From Sulfopaludibacter sp035551455 (lineage in GTDB: Bacteria > Acidobacteriota > Terriglobia > Bryobacterales > Bryobacteraceae): a stretch of DNA of 47,155 nucleotides. The notes below the pieces were generated by a model that saw only the letters and a list, made by a program, of their open reading frames with translations, made no database searches and was not told the DNA's origin. The stretch lies in the NCBI GenBank assembly GCA_035551455.1, contig DASZMZ010000285.1:1-47155 (forward strand), written 5' to 3'. The position numbers were made by a program, and so were the translations under genes. Shown one piece after another: positions 24,485-33,480 of this stretch (position 1 is the first letter of the stretch; each line of letters opens with the position of its first letter).

Positions 24485-27400
24485 CTACTTCAGCTCGATC
24501 CCGCGGACCTCCAGAGTCCGCGCGGTCGCCCGATCCACATTCGCCAGCGCCTCGGCCGCATCGGCCCGCGACCGCACTTCACGCGCCCGCGCCGCAATCA
24601 GGTCCGTCTGCCGCTGCAGCACCAGGAACACCGTGCTGGTGCCCGCCTGAAACTGCCTCTGCTCGCTGGTATATTGCTCCTCGGCCGACCGCCGCGCCAA
24701 GACCGACGCATCGAATCGCAACTGCGCATCGGTAGCCGTTTGCAGTGCGTTTCGCACGTCCGTCTCCACCGCGATGCCGATCTGGTCCTTTTGCACTTTG
24801 ATGCGCCGACCCTCGGCCGCCGCCGTCGCCACCTGCGCTTCCGCCGTCCGATTCCGCAGCGGTAGCGAAATCTGCACGCCCACCTGCGCCGTGGAGAAGT
24901 TCCCCGACCAGAGGTTGCTCAACGATTGGCCATACCCGCCCACCAGTGCAGGCGGGATGGCGCCGAAGCCCGCCGGGAAAAACGCCGAGAACGGACTGCT
25001 GGAAATCGATGTGTTCCCCGCCCCAGCCAGTCCGGCGGTTGCCAGATTCGCAAAAGCGTCGACCCGTGGCTTGGCCACTTCCCGCGCCAGCCGCACGTCC
25101 AGCAGGTTCACGCCCGCCGCAATCGCGTTTTCCGCGAGTTCCGGCCGTGACGCGAGCGCCTGCTTGATCGCCGCGTCCAGAGCCGGCACCGGCGCATGCG
25201 GATCCATCTCGGTTTCGGGTACCAGCGCCGTGCTCCACATCAGGTCGCCGCGACTGCCCAGCATCAACGCTTTCAAGTTGTTCTCCGCCACCGTCAACAA
25301 CTGCTGCGAGAGGAAGAGCGTCTGCTGAAATGTCGCCACCTGAGTCTGCGCCGCAATCGCATCCACCGCCGCCAGTGTTCCCTGCTCCACCTGCCGCCGA
25401 TTGCTTTCGTATTGCCGCTCGGCCAGCTTCACCGCCTCGCTCTGCACCTGAAAGTTGTGCCATGCGTAGTCCAGTTCCCAGTACGTCTGCACCGCCTGCG
25501 TCACCACTTCGATGGTCCGCTGCCGCAACTGCTCCATGCTCAATTGCTGCGATTTGCGCGCTACCTGCAGCCGGTGCCGGTTCTCGTCGAATCGCAGACC
25601 GCGCCACAAGGGCTGCGTCAGATTCAGATTCAGCGTCGTTGGATATTCCGGATTCAGCGTCGTGAACTGGCTGTCCGTGCGGATCTTCTGATTCGAGAAA
25701 CTCAGCGCGTAACTGCCGCCCGTCGGCGCGATGCCATTCAGCGTGGGACCGGCGCTCCAGGTCTCCTGCGTCAACTTGCCGTCCGCCGTGCCTCCGATGA
25801 TCGACGCCACCGGCGTTACCGACCGCGTCCGATACGCCTGCAATCCCGCCACCGGATCGTACACGCCCTGCGCCCCGCGAATCGCATACCCCGCCTCCTG
25901 CAACTGAATCCGCGAGATCTGCAAATCCGGATCGTTGGCCAGCACGCGTTCAATCACCTCGGGCAGTTTGATCCCCGCCTCGCCCAGAATGCCGACGCGC
26001 GGCTTCAACTCCACTTCCTTCAGCGGCTGCACCACCACGCCGGTCTGGCCGAAAAGACTGCTCGAGAGGGTGACCACCAGCGTGGTCGCCACCACCGCGG
26101 TCTTTCTCGCGCGCCCGCTGAGGAAACCGAACAATCGCGCCATCCTGCCCGTTACGAAGGAATCGCCGAGATCCTCGAACAGCGAATAGAACACCGGCAC
26201 CGCCAGCAGCGTCAACAGCAGGCACAGCGATTGGCCGCCCACCACCAGCACGCCGATCGAGCGATTCGTCGCCGCGCCCGTGCCCCGCGAAATCACCAGC
26301 GGAGCCATACCCGCCACCAGCGCAATCGTCGTCATCAGAATGGGACGCAGCCGGTCGCGATTCGCCTGGATGATCGCGTCGTACCGCGTCATCCCCTGTC
26401 CGCGCAGTCCGTTGGTATGGTCGATCTGCAGAATCGCATTCTTCTTCACGATGCCGAACAGCAGCAGCAGTCCCAGTCCCGAGAAAATGTTCACCGTTTG
26501 ATGCGTCAGCAGCAGCGACACGATCCCGAAAGGCACCGCCAGCGGCAGAGTCAACAGAATCGTGATGGGGTGAATGAAGGATTCGAACTGCGCCGCCAGC
26601 ACGATGTACATAAAGATGAACGTCAGCGAGAATGCCACGATGAAGTAGTAGCCCGTGCGCGCCAGTTCTTTCGACCCGCCGGTGAGTCCCGACCGGTAAT
26701 CCCCATCCATGTGCAGGTCCTGCGCGAACTGATTCAGTTGCGCCAGAATCGCGGCCTGCGATCCGCCGCCCACCGTATTTCCGGTCAGCGTCACCTGCCG
26801 CTCGCGATTGATGCGATTGATCGACGAAGGCCCCGTACCCGGCACGATCTTCACCACCTCGTCCAACTGCACCGACCCGACTTTCGACGAAGGCACCGTC
26901 ATCTGCGCCAAGCCCTCGGCGCTGCCGCGGAAGCGCTCCTGCGCCCGCACCACGACGTCGTATTGATCCTCGCCCGCGTTGAACGTGGAGGCCGTCTGGC
27001 CCGCCACCAGTGTATTCAGCGCGCCTTCGATGTCCATCACCGAAACGCCCAGGTCGGCTGCCCGCGGACGGTCAATCTCCAGCCGCACCTCCGGCTTGCC
27101 GCTGCGCAGCGTCGAATCGATGTCGGTGAGCGTCGATATCGAATGCATCTTGGCCTGCATCTTGTCGGAGTACTCGGCCAGTTTGTTCAGGTCCGGACCT
27201 TGAATGAAGTACTGGATTTCCGCGTTGCTCTGGTTGCCGCCCACGGAACTCACCAACTCGACGCCGGTGTGAATTTCCGGCGGATACTTCTTCATCAGGT
27301 CGCGCGTACGCTGCATCAGCTCCTGCTGAGAAATCTCGCGCTGGTCGATGTCCTTCAACTTGACGTAAATGGAAGCGCTGTTGACGCTGCGGTCGGCGCT

Positions 27401-29203
27401 TCCTCCCGCCGTGGTCAGCGTGCTCTCCACTCCCGGCAGTCGACGGACTTCCGCCGCGATTTGCTCGGTGAGATTCGTTGTGGAAGCCAGCGACGCACCC
27501 TCCGGAGCGCGCACCAGCACATTGTATTGAGATTGATCGTCCTGCGGCAGGAAGTTCTTGCCCACCATGGCGAACAAGGGAACGATTGAGATCACAATGG
27601 CTACACTGATCGCCACAATGGTCTTCCGGTGCGCCATGGACCACGTCAGCATGTTGGTGTAGTGCGTGTCCAGGAACTTGAAGATCACCGAGTCCTTGGA
27701 GCTCCGCTCGCCGGCGCCGTGCTTGGGAGCCTTGATAAACCGCGAGCAAAGCATCGGCGTGAGCGTGAACGATACCAGCAGCGAAACTGCAATGGCGAAC
27801 GAAGAGGTGAAGCCGAATGAGCTCATGAACCGGCCCACAATTCCGCCCATGAAGCCTACCGGCAGAAACACCGCCAGCAGCGAAAGCGTAGTGGCCATGA
27901 CCGCCAGGCCGATTTCCTTGGTGCCATTGATCGCCGCCTGGAACGGCGGCATGTCCTTTTCCTCGATGTACCGGTAGATATTCTCCAGCACGATAATCGC
28001 GTCGTCGATCACGATGCCCACCATCAGCGTCAGCGCCAGCATGGTGATCTGGTTCAACGTGAAGCCCATCGCATTCATCAGCGCGAAGGTCGAAATGATC
28101 GAGGTGGGAATCGCGATGGCCGCAATCAGCGTGGTGCGGATGTTCGCCAGGAACAGGAAGATGATAATCGCCGCGAAGAAGCTGCCTTCAATCAGGTGGT
28201 GTTTGATGTTCTCCACCGCCGCCTTGATGAAGATGGATTGGTCGCTGATCACCTGCGTTTGCACGTCGTGCGGCAGCGTCGCCGAGATCTCCTTGAGCCG
28301 CTGCTTCACTTCGTCGGACGTCGCCACGGTATTCTCGCCGGATTGTTTGGCCACCACCAGAGTCACGGCCGGAGCGCCGTTCAGACGCGCCGCGCTTCGC
28401 GGTTCTTCGTAGCTGTCTTCCGCATACCCTATGTCGCGGACCTTCACCACGTAGCCATTTCGCGTTGCCACCGTGATCTGGTTGAACTGCACCGCATCCG
28501 CCACACGCCCCGTGGTGCGGACCGTGAACTCCCGGGCGCCTGCATTCAGATTGCCGCCCGGCAGTTCCAGATTCTGCGCGCGCACCGCATTGAACACGTC
28601 GTTGATCGTCAGATTGTACGACCGCAGTTTGTCCGGATCCACCAGCACGTGGACCTCCCGGCGCGCGCCGCCGCGAATCGTGATTTCCCCGACGCCCTTG
28701 GAATTCTCCAGCTTCTGCTTGATCTGCTTATCGGCAATCAGAGTCACGTCGCGCAGCGAGCGCGGCGCCGAAACGGCAATCTGCAGAATAGGCGCCGCAT
28801 CGGGATCGAACTTCTGGATCACCGGCTGCTTCGCGGTCTGAGGGAACTCCGGCACAATCAGGTTGACCTTGTTCTGCACTTCCTGCGCGGCCACATCGCC
28901 GTTCTTGGAAAGCAAGAACGTGATGGTCACCAGGCTCTGACCCTCTGAAGATGTGGACCGGACTTCGTCCACCTGACTGATCGTGTTGACGGTGTCTTCC
29001 ACCTTCTTGGTGATTTCGGTTTCGATTTCCTCCGGCGAAGCCCCCGGATTGGCCACCGTCACCACCACCGTCGGAATGTCCACCTTGGGAAACAGGTCCA
29101 CGCCGAGGCTGAAGTAGGAGAAGATTCCCACCACCATCAGCGAAAGAATCAGCATCGTGGCGAAGACGGGGCGCCGTACGCAAAGTTGAGCCAGTGCGTG
29201 CAT
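24485..29203 (-). CDS. RND multidrug pump fused to a TolC-family outer-membrane factor
   Basis: One uninterrupted 1572-residue frame. Residues 1 to about 1025 are a complete HAE1-type RND pump: helix 1 near the start, GVDLFPKVDIP, two porter/docking regions, and the proton-relay Asp pair in GIVIDDAIIVLENI. A basic stretch (SGRARK) and a hydrophobic segment (about 1035-1050, ending SSSLFGQ at 1053) follow. Residues from about 1075 to 1572 are a complete outer-membrane efflux protein with two helical repeats (LPEVIERVLANDPDL; second near LDAAIKQALASRPELAE). The hydrophobic link looks like a signal peptide, so the TolC part could be exported and perhaps cleaved. It starts 2 bases after the membrane-fusion gene. 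Both halves are of normal length, arguing against a sequencing artefact. Confidence 0.93.
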   Translation of the reverse strand: MHALAQLCVRRPVFATMLILSLMVVGIFSYFSLGVDLFPKVDIPTVVVTVANPGASPEEIETEITKKVEDTVNTISQVDEVRSTSSEGQSLVTITFLLSKNGDVAAQEVQNKVNLIVPEFPQTAKQPVIQKFDPDAAPILQIAVSAPRSLRDVTLIADKQIKQKLENSKGVGEITIRGGARREVHVLVDPDKLRSYNLTINDVFNAVRAQNLELPGGNLNAGAREFTVRTTGRVADAVQFNQITVATRNGYVVKVRDIGYAEDSYEEPRSAARLNGAPAVTLVVAKQSGENTVATSDEVKQRLKEISATLPHDVQTQVISDQSIFIKAAVENIKHHLIEGSFFAAIIIFLFLANIRTTLIAAIAIPTSIISTFALMNAMGFTLNQITMLALTLMVGIVIDDAIIVLENIYRYIEEKDMPPFQAAINGTKEIGLAVMATTLSLLAVFLPVGFMGGIVGRFMSSFGFTSSFAIAVSLLVSFTLTPMLCSRFIKAPKHGAGERSSKDSVIFKFLDTHYTNMLTWSMAHRKTIVAISVAIVISIVPLFAMVGKNFLPQDDQSQYNVLVRAPEGASLASTTNLTEQIAAEVRRLPGVESTLTTAGGSADRSVNSASIYVKLKDIDQREISQQELMQRTRDLMKKYPPEIHTGVELVSSVGGNQSNAEIQYFIQGPDLNKLAEYSDKMQAKMHSISTLTDIDSTLRSGKPEVRLEIDRPRAADLGVSVMDIEGALNTLVAGQTASTFNAGEDQYDVVVRAQERFRGSAEGLAQMTVPSSKVGSVQLDEVVKIVPGTGPSSINRINRERQVTLTGNTVGGGSQAAILAQLNQFAQDLHMDGDYRSGLTGGSKELARTGYYFIVAFSLTFIFMYIVLAAQFESFIHPITILLTLPLAVPFGIVSLLLTHQTVNIFSGLGLLLLFGIVKKNAILQIDHTNGLRGQGMTRYDAIIQANRDRLRPILMTTIALVAGMAPLVISRGTGAATNRSIGVLVVGGQSLCLLLTLLAVPVFYSLFEDLGDSFVTGRMARLFGFLSGRARKTAVVATTLVVTLSSSLFGQTGVVVQPLKEVELKPRVGILGEAGIKLPEVIERVLANDPDLQISRIQLQEAGYAIRGAQGVYDPVAGLQAYRTRSVTPVASIIGGTADGKLTQETWSAGPTLNGIAPTGGSYALSFSNQKIRTDSQFTTLNPEYPTTLNLNLTQPLWRGLRFDENRHRLQVARKSQQLSMEQLRQRTIEVVTQAVQTYWELDYAWHNFQVQSEAVKLAERQYESNRRQVEQGTLAAVDAIAAQTQVATFQQTLFLSQQLLTVAENNLKALMLGSRGDLMWSTALVPETEMDPHAPVPALDAAIKQALASRPELAENAIAAGVNLLDVRLAREVAKPRVDAFANLATAGLAGAGNTSISSSPFSAFFPAGFGAIPPALVGGYGQSLSNLWSGNFSTAQVGVQISLPLRNRTAEAQVATAAAEGRRIKVQKDQIGIAVETDVRNALQTATDAQLRFDASVLARRSAEEQYTSEQRQFQAGTSTVFLVLQRQTDLIAARAREVRSRADAAEALANVDRATARTLEVRGIELK

Positions 29204-29205
29204 GG

Positions 29206-30483
29206 TTAACCCTTGACCTCCACCGGAGCGCCGTCGAACAAATCGCCCTGATGTCCCGTGACCACCGTCTCGCCGCCCGCTAGTCCCGTCTCGATGCGCA
29301 ACTGGTCGCCCGCCGCGTCGCCCGGAACCACCACGCGCAAGTGCGCCGCGCCGTTCTCCACCGTGAAGAGTTGGAACGAGTCGGTAGTCTTATCCCGCGC
29401 CACGGCGGAGCGCGGCACGAAGACCGCGCTCTCTCCGCCCGGCAGCAGTACGTGCGCCGTCGCGAACATCCCCGGACGCAGTTTGCCGCCCGCGTTGTCG
29501 AAGCGCGCTTCCACAATGAAGATGCGCGAGCCGGGGTCCACCGAAGGATTCACCGCCGTCACCTTCCCCGTGAATTCCCGATCCGGAAATGCCGAGATGC
29601 GCGCCACCACCTGCATCCCCAGCTTGACCTGCGCGGCCCTCTGCTCCGGAGTCTGCAGTTGCAGTTTGAGCACGCCGATTTTTACAATCGTGGCGATCTT
29701 GTTGGTGAGCGCCACGTACACGCCCGCCGCCACCGGACGAGCCGTAATGTAGCCATCGTAAGGAGCCCGCACCGTGGTATCGGACAGAGCCTTCTCCGCC
29801 TGCGCCACTTGCGCGCGGACGCTGTCCAGCGAACCCTGCGACGTCTCCACCGCCGCGTGGCTCTGCCGCGCCGCGTTCAACGACGCTTCATACTGTTGCC
29901 GCGCGGCGTTGGCCTGCGCTTCCGCCGTCTCCTGCACCGTGTGCGCCTTTTCGTAGGCGCTCCGCGACACATCGCCCGTCGCCACCAGATTCTCGTACCG
30001 CTTGGCGTCGGCCGCCGCCTGTTTGGCCTGCGCCTGCGCCGATTCGTAATTGGCCCGCGCCGCCGCGGCCTCCGGTACCGAGCCGGCGTCGAATGCCGCC
30101 TGCCCGTTCCAGCCGATCCGCGATTGCATCTGCCGAAGCGCCGCCATGGCTTCGTTCAGCTGCGCCTTGGCCTGGTCCAGCCGCAACTGCGCGTCGCGAT
30201 GATCCAACTCGCAGATCACCTGCCCCTGCTTCACGAAATCGCCCACGTCCACCGGCGTGGCCACCACCCTTCCGGCCACCATCGGCGCAATGTCCGACGT
30301 CTCGTCCGGATTGAACGTGCCCGTTTCCTGGAATGACGCCGGCACTGTCCGCGATTCGGCGCGCGCCGTCGACACCGTTAGTTTCTTGGGTATCGCCTGC
30401 GATGCCGTGGCCACTTCGCTGCGGCCGCAGCCGCTGCCTAGAATTGCGAGGACTGCAAGGAGTGCGAGATAAAGTTGCTTCAT
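29206..30483 (-). CDS. RND efflux membrane-fusion protein (periplasmic adaptor lipoprotein)
   Basis: The ATG at 30483 (MKQLYLALLAVLAILGSGC) overlaps the tetR stop in an ATGA and gives 425 residues; an apparent extension upstream is antisense-like sequence inside tetR. Cys19 after GSG is a plausible though not ideal lipidation site. The order is that of AcrA/MexA: a biotinyl-lipoyl half, an unusually long alpha-hairpin of Ala/Gln-rich coiled coil (about 95-230), the second lipoyl half (VRAPYDGYITARPVAAGVYV), a beta barrel and the membrane-proximal domain ending DLFDGAPVEVKG. It bridges the pump and outer-membrane parts of the fused protein encoded next. Confidence 0.93.
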   Translation of the reverse strand: MKQLYLALLAVLAILGSGCGRSEVATASQAIPKKLTVSTARAESRTVPASFQETGTFNPDETSDIAPMVAGRVVATPVDVGDFVKQGQVICELDHRDAQLRLDQAKAQLNEAMAALRQMQSRIGWNGQAAFDAGSVPEAAAARANYESAQAQAKQAAADAKRYENLVATGDVSRSAYEKAHTVQETAEAQANAARQQYEASLNAARQSHAAVETSQGSLDSVRAQVAQAEKALSDTTVRAPYDGYITARPVAAGVYVALTNKIATIVKIGVLKLQLQTPEQRAAQVKLGMQVVARISAFPDREFTGKVTAVNPSVDPGSRIFIVEARFDNAGGKLRPGMFATAHVLLPGGESAVFVPRSAVARDKTTDSFQLFTVENGAAHLRVVVPGDAAGDQLRIETGLAGGETVVTGHQGDLFDGAPVEVKG

Positions 30484-31124
30484 TTGCGGGCTTGTTCCTT
30501 CCTGGGTTGAATTCCAGTCATCAATATCGAGGTGAAAATTTCGACCGCCTGGTCGTCCGGGACGTTGCTCTCGAAGCCGAACATCTCTGTCATGGTGGCG
30601 AAATGCGATGCCATTCCCGCAATCGCTACCAGAATGATTCCGCAGTCGTAGTCCAGCAGCTTGCCTTCCCGCTGCCGCCGCTGAATGTACTGGCAAAGCT
30701 GCGAGTAAACCGGAATCGAAATCTGCCGGTGGTGCGCCAGCCCCTGCTCGTGTCCTTCCAGCGCCGCAAACAGCAGCACGCGATGCAGCCGGGAGTCCCG
30801 GCGGTGAGTCTCCAGAATCTTCCGCGCGATCTCCCGCAGCAACCCTGCGTCGTCGTTCTGTTCCATGCAGGTCTTGGTTTGTGCCAGCCACTCCAGCATC
30901 TCGGGCGATTCGTGGCAGTTGTCCAGCACGGCTTGATACAGCGCCTGCTTGGAAGGGAAATGCCTGAAGACGATGGCTTCGGTGACGCCCGCCGCCGCCG
31001 CAATCTCTTTGGTAGTAGTGCCGCCGAAACCCCGCCGGGAGAAGAAATCCAGCGCAGTTTCCAGCAGTTGGCGGCGTCGCTCCTCGGCGTGCAGCCGGTG
31101 CGAGGGCGCTTTGGGAGCTGACAT
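30480..31124 (-). CDS. TetR-family repressor of the efflux operon
   Basis: A 214-residue TetR regulator. The N-terminal helix-turn-helix is standard: RRRQLLETALDFFSRRGFGG, then TTTKEIAAAAGVTEAIVFRHFPSKQALY. The C-terminal part (about 75-214) is an all-helical ligand domain. It is first in the operon and its stop codon overlaps the adaptor start, so repressor and pump are made from one mRNA. A 16-bp palindrome 12 bases before its ATG lies in a strong promoter, the arrangement expected for autorepression relieved by pump substrates. Confidence 0.95.
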   Translation of the reverse strand: MSAPKAPSHRLHAEERRRQLLETALDFFSRRGFGGTTTKEIAAAAGVTEAIVFRHFPSKQALYQAVLDNCHESPEMLEWLAQTKTCMEQNDDAGLLREIARKILETHRRDSRLHRVLLFAALEGHEQGLAHHRQISIPVYSQLCQYIQRRQREGKLLDYDCGIILVAIAGMASHFATMTEMFGFESNVPDDQAVEIFTSILMTGIQPRKEQARK

Positions 31125-31131
31125 AAACCTG

Positions 31132-31161
31132 ATTGTAAGTAAGTACTTACTTTCTTGTCAA
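31132..31161 (-). promoter_or_regulatory. Sigma-70 promoter of the tetR-efflux operon
   Basis: Read on the minus strand, TTGACA (31161-31156) is a perfect -35 and TACAAT (31137-31132) a near-perfect -10, with an 18-base spacer. Transcription should start about 7 bases beyond the -10, that is at or within 2-3 bases of the tetR ATG at 31124, so the mRNA may be leaderless. An AGG sits only 4 bases before the ATG. Confidence 0.75.
31137..31152. promoter_or_regulatory. Putative TetR operator, 16-bp perfect palindrome
   Basis: AAGTAAGTACTTACTT reads identically on both strands and lies between the -35 and -10 boxes of the tetR promoter, overlapping the -10 by one base. A bound TetR dimer would block RNA polymerase. 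The length and symmetry suit TetR-family binding. Assignment to this repressor is by position only. Confidence 0.72.
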
Positions 31162-31281
31162 GCCATTTTGGTTGGCAACAATTGCGCGATCTGTAAAAAG
31201 GTTCACGCAGGAAAAAGCCCCGGCGCGGTCTGGCGCAACCCAAAACTGTCGCATTTTAAATCAGTTACGGGGATTTCTGTA

Positions 31282-31292
31282 GTGTGGCACAC
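31282..31292. promoter_or_regulatory. Short inverted repeat upstream of the Crp/Fnr gene
   Basis: GTGTG and CACAC flank a single G (31282-31292), 54 bases before the Crp/Fnr start codon. It resembles half of the TGTGA/TCACA pattern recognised by Crp-type proteins but with the wrong spacing. It may be an autoregulatory site. A GGGGAGAG ribosome site lies before the ATG at 31347. Confidence 0.3.
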
Positions 31293-31346
31293 GGAATGCT
31301 GAAGGAGAAGCGCGACTTGATTCCTTTTTGGGGAGAGAAATAACCG

Positions 31347-32021
31347 ATGGCAACGTCAACTTCCGCATTCGCTCTGCAAAAGCCTTTCGAAGATCCCTTG
31401 GCTTACCTGCCGTGCTCGACCATTGTTAGCTTCAGCAAAGGAGCGGTTATCTACACTCAAGACCAGCCCGCCAGCAGCTTCTACCTGGTGATCGCCGGCA
31501 AGGTGAAAGTCACCCGCGTCTCCGACGAAGGCAAGCCGATGCTGGTGGACATCTACAAGCCGGACGATTTCTTTGGCGAAGGCGCGTTCCTGAATCTGGC
31601 GCAACGCAGCGAACAGGCCCACGCGATCGAAGAGACCCGCGTGATGGTCTGGGGCGCTGTTCAGATTGAAGAGATCATGGAAAAGCGTCCGCGCCTGGCC
31701 GTCGCCATGGTGCAGGTACTGGGTCAGCGCGCGCTCGAATTCATGCGCCGCGTGGAAAGCTTCTCGCTCGACGATATCGGACAGCGCCTCTCGCACTCCC
31801 TGATCCGCTTCGCCGACCGCATGGGCGAACCGCAGGAAGACGGCAGCGTCCAAATGCTCCCGCTCACGCATGAAACCCTGGCGCAATACGTGGGAACTTC
31901 GCGCGAGATTGTGACTCACTACATGAATCGCCTGCGCCGCGGCGGCTACGTGCGCTACACCCGCAAGAGCATCGTTCTGTACCGCGACGCCCTGCGCGAA
32001 TCCATGCGGCAAGCCGCGTAA
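31347..32021 (+). CDS. Crp/Fnr-family transcription regulator
   Basis: A 224-residue regulator with an N-terminal cyclic-nucleotide-binding-like beta roll (about 25-140: GAVIYTQDQPASSFYLVIAGKVK, then DDFFGEGAFLNLAQRS) and a C-terminal winged helix (about 155-215: LTHETLAQYVGTSREIVTHYMNRLRRGGYV). The N terminus lacks the cysteine cluster of Fnr, so it is not an oxygen-sensing iron-sulphur protein. The phosphate-binding cassette (FGEGAFLNLAQRSEQA) lacks the Arg-Ser/Thr pattern of true cAMP receptors at the key spot, so the ligand is uncertain. It is a single gene, divergent from the tetR-efflux operon across 222 bases. Confidence 0.93.
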   Translation: MATSTSAFALQKPFEDPLAYLPCSTIVSFSKGAVIYTQDQPASSFYLVIAGKVKVTRVSDEGKPMLVDIYKPDDFFGEGAFLNLAQRSEQAHAIEETRVMVWGAVQIEEIMEKRPRLAVAMVQVLGQRALEFMRRVESFSLDDIGQRLSHSLIRFADRMGEPQEDGSVQMLPLTHETLAQYVGTSREIVTHYMNRLRRGGYVRYTRKSIVLYRDALRESMRQAA

Positions 32022-32029
32022 TCCGCCAG

Positions 32030-32629
32030 CTACCCCGGCCAACCGGAGTGAATGCGCGGACCCGGCTCCTGCTGCGCCAGAATCTGCGCTTCCGCGGCCA
32101 GCATCTGCTGCCAGCGGACGTCCAGGACCGGCTTTGCCGTAAACTTCCGGGCCAACTTCAGGAACACCTTGAAGTGGCCTAGTTCGGAAGAATACAAGGC
32201 CTGGTAAAAGCTCTTCAATTCCACGTCGTCCGAGGCCTCCGCGAGCACCTGGAAGCGTTCGCAGGACCGGACTTCGATGAGCGCGGAAACCAGCAGACGA
32301 TCCAGAATCTCCGAGGGGTCGCCCTTGCGCACCAGTTGGCGCAACGCGTTGGCGTAGGGATTCTTGTGGACCCGCTCCAGACGGGCGCCGCGCCGCATCA
32401 GAATCCGCGTGACCTGTGAGAGGTGAGCCGCCTCGTCGCGCGCCACCCCTGTCATGGTCTGCACCCACCCTTCCACCCAATCGGTGGGCCAGCGCGTCAT
32501 CAATTCCAAGGCATTGTTGGCGGCCTTCTTTTCCAGAAAGGCATGGTCGATCAATAGCGGGATCGGGTCGGCCAGCACGGCCTTGCCCCATGCCAGCGGT
32601 GTCTGCGAATGGAGCGGCAGCGTATCCAC
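32030..32629 (-). CDS. miaE: tRNA-(ms2io6A)-hydroxylase
   Basis: Hydroxylates the isopentenyl side chain of the 2-methylthio-adenosine at tRNA position 37, using O2 and a non-haem di-iron centre. The 199-residue protein has the ferritin-like four-helix layout with the two E-x2-H ligand pairs in RDEAAHLS and SSELGHF plus bridging glutamates (FLEKKAANNALE, IEVRSCERF). The match to MiaE is clear along its length. It depends on prior MiaA/MiaB action; those genes are not in the window. It stands alone, convergent with the Crp/Fnr gene 8 bases away. Confidence 0.92.
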   Translation of the reverse strand: MDTLPLHSQTPLAWGKAVLADPIPLLIDHAFLEKKAANNALELMTRWPTDWVEGWVQTMTGVARDEAAHLSQVTRILMRRGARLERVHKNPYANALRQLVRKGDPSEILDRLLVSALIEVRSCERFQVLAEASDDVELKSFYQALYSSELGHFKVFLKLARKFTAKPVLDVRWQQMLAAEAQILAQQEPGPRIHSGWPG

Positions 32630-32677
32630 CTTCTCAACTTAACCTAACCGCGGTGTATTCTGAGAGTATTCCGAGGT

Positions 32678-33478
32678 ATGTGGATGCGAAAACTGAATCG
32701 CTGCCTTGTTCCTGCCTTGCTGCTTGGCCTCGCCGGACAGACCGCACTGGCACAAAACTTTGAAGTGGCTTCGGTAAAAGTAGCCAACTCCGGCAACGGC
32801 GTTCGCGGCGCCTGCCGCGGAATCGACTCCGTGTACAGCCTCAAAGCCACGGAATCGGCGCCGCCGCTCGGACGCTGCGTGATTACCGACGCCCGCCTCA
32901 GTCACCTCATCGGCATTGCCTTCGGCGTCAGCATGCAGTCCCTCAAAACCGGCCCCGATTGGATTCAGCGCGGCGATCTCCGCTTCAATGTCCAGGCCAA
33001 GGCTGAAGACCCGTCCAAGACGACGGAGAAGCAGCTCCTCACTATGCTGCAAAATCTGCTGATCGAGCGCTTTCAACTGAAATTCCATCACGACGTGAAA
33101 GAGGAGCAGGGATTCTCGCTGACGGTGGCGAAAGGCGGCCCCAAATTCGAGCCATCCACCAGCGACGATGGCCGGATATCCTTCACTGGACCGAGCGGCG
33201 AGGTCGGCAAGCCCGGTCCCGGCCCCGTAATCATGCATGCCCGCAAGTGTTCAATCGCAAATCTGGTGGAAATTCTCTCCGCGATCGGAGGGTCCGGCCC
33301 GGGAGTGGACCATACCGGCCTCACCGGCGAATACGATTTCACCCTCTCCTGGGACAACGAAAACGGCCCCGTCCTCTCCACCTCGCTCCACCAGCAACTC
33401 GGCCTCGCCCTGAAAGCCGAAAAAGTGCCCTTCGATACCCTGATCGTGGACTCCGCCGAGAAGCCCACCGACAACTAG
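32678..33478 (+). CDS. TIGR03435-family secreted protein 2
   Basis: A 266-residue second copy of the family. The signal peptide ends at TALAQ, followed by NFEVASVKVANSG, then LLTMLQNLLIERFQLKFHHDV, the VDHTGLTGEYDFTLSW segment and the closing LIVDSAEKPTDN. Compared with the copy at 22765 the two share the opening, the TGL-GxYD core and the EKP-x-(D/E)N ending, but the middle is diverged, so they are old paralogues and not a recent duplication. Its stop is 2 bases before the start of a small metallopeptidase gene, so the two are likely to be made together. Confidence 0.9.
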   Translation: MWMRKLNRCLVPALLLGLAGQTALAQNFEVASVKVANSGNGVRGACRGIDSVYSLKATESAPPLGRCVITDARLSHLIGIAFGVSMQSLKTGPDWIQRGDLRFNVQAKAEDPSKTTEKQLLTMLQNLLIERFQLKFHHDVKEEQGFSLTVAKGGPKFEPSTSDDGRISFTGPSGEVGKPGPGPVIMHARKCSIANLVEILSAIGGSGPGVDHTGLTGEYDFTLSWDNENGPVLSTSLHQQLGLALKAEKVPFDTLIVDSAEKPTDN

Positions 33479-33480
33479 CC

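Noticed and set aside
26011..26150. Possible frameshift or assembly join between the RND and TolC parts
   Set aside because: The frame is continuous, with no stop and a sensible linker; the TolC part keeps its signal-like segment in frame. Only raw reads could show otherwise.
25196..27589. 797-residue plus-strand frame inside the RND-TolC gene
   Set aside because: Arg/His/Gln-rich antisense shadow of a strongly conserved RND pump; no recognisable motif.
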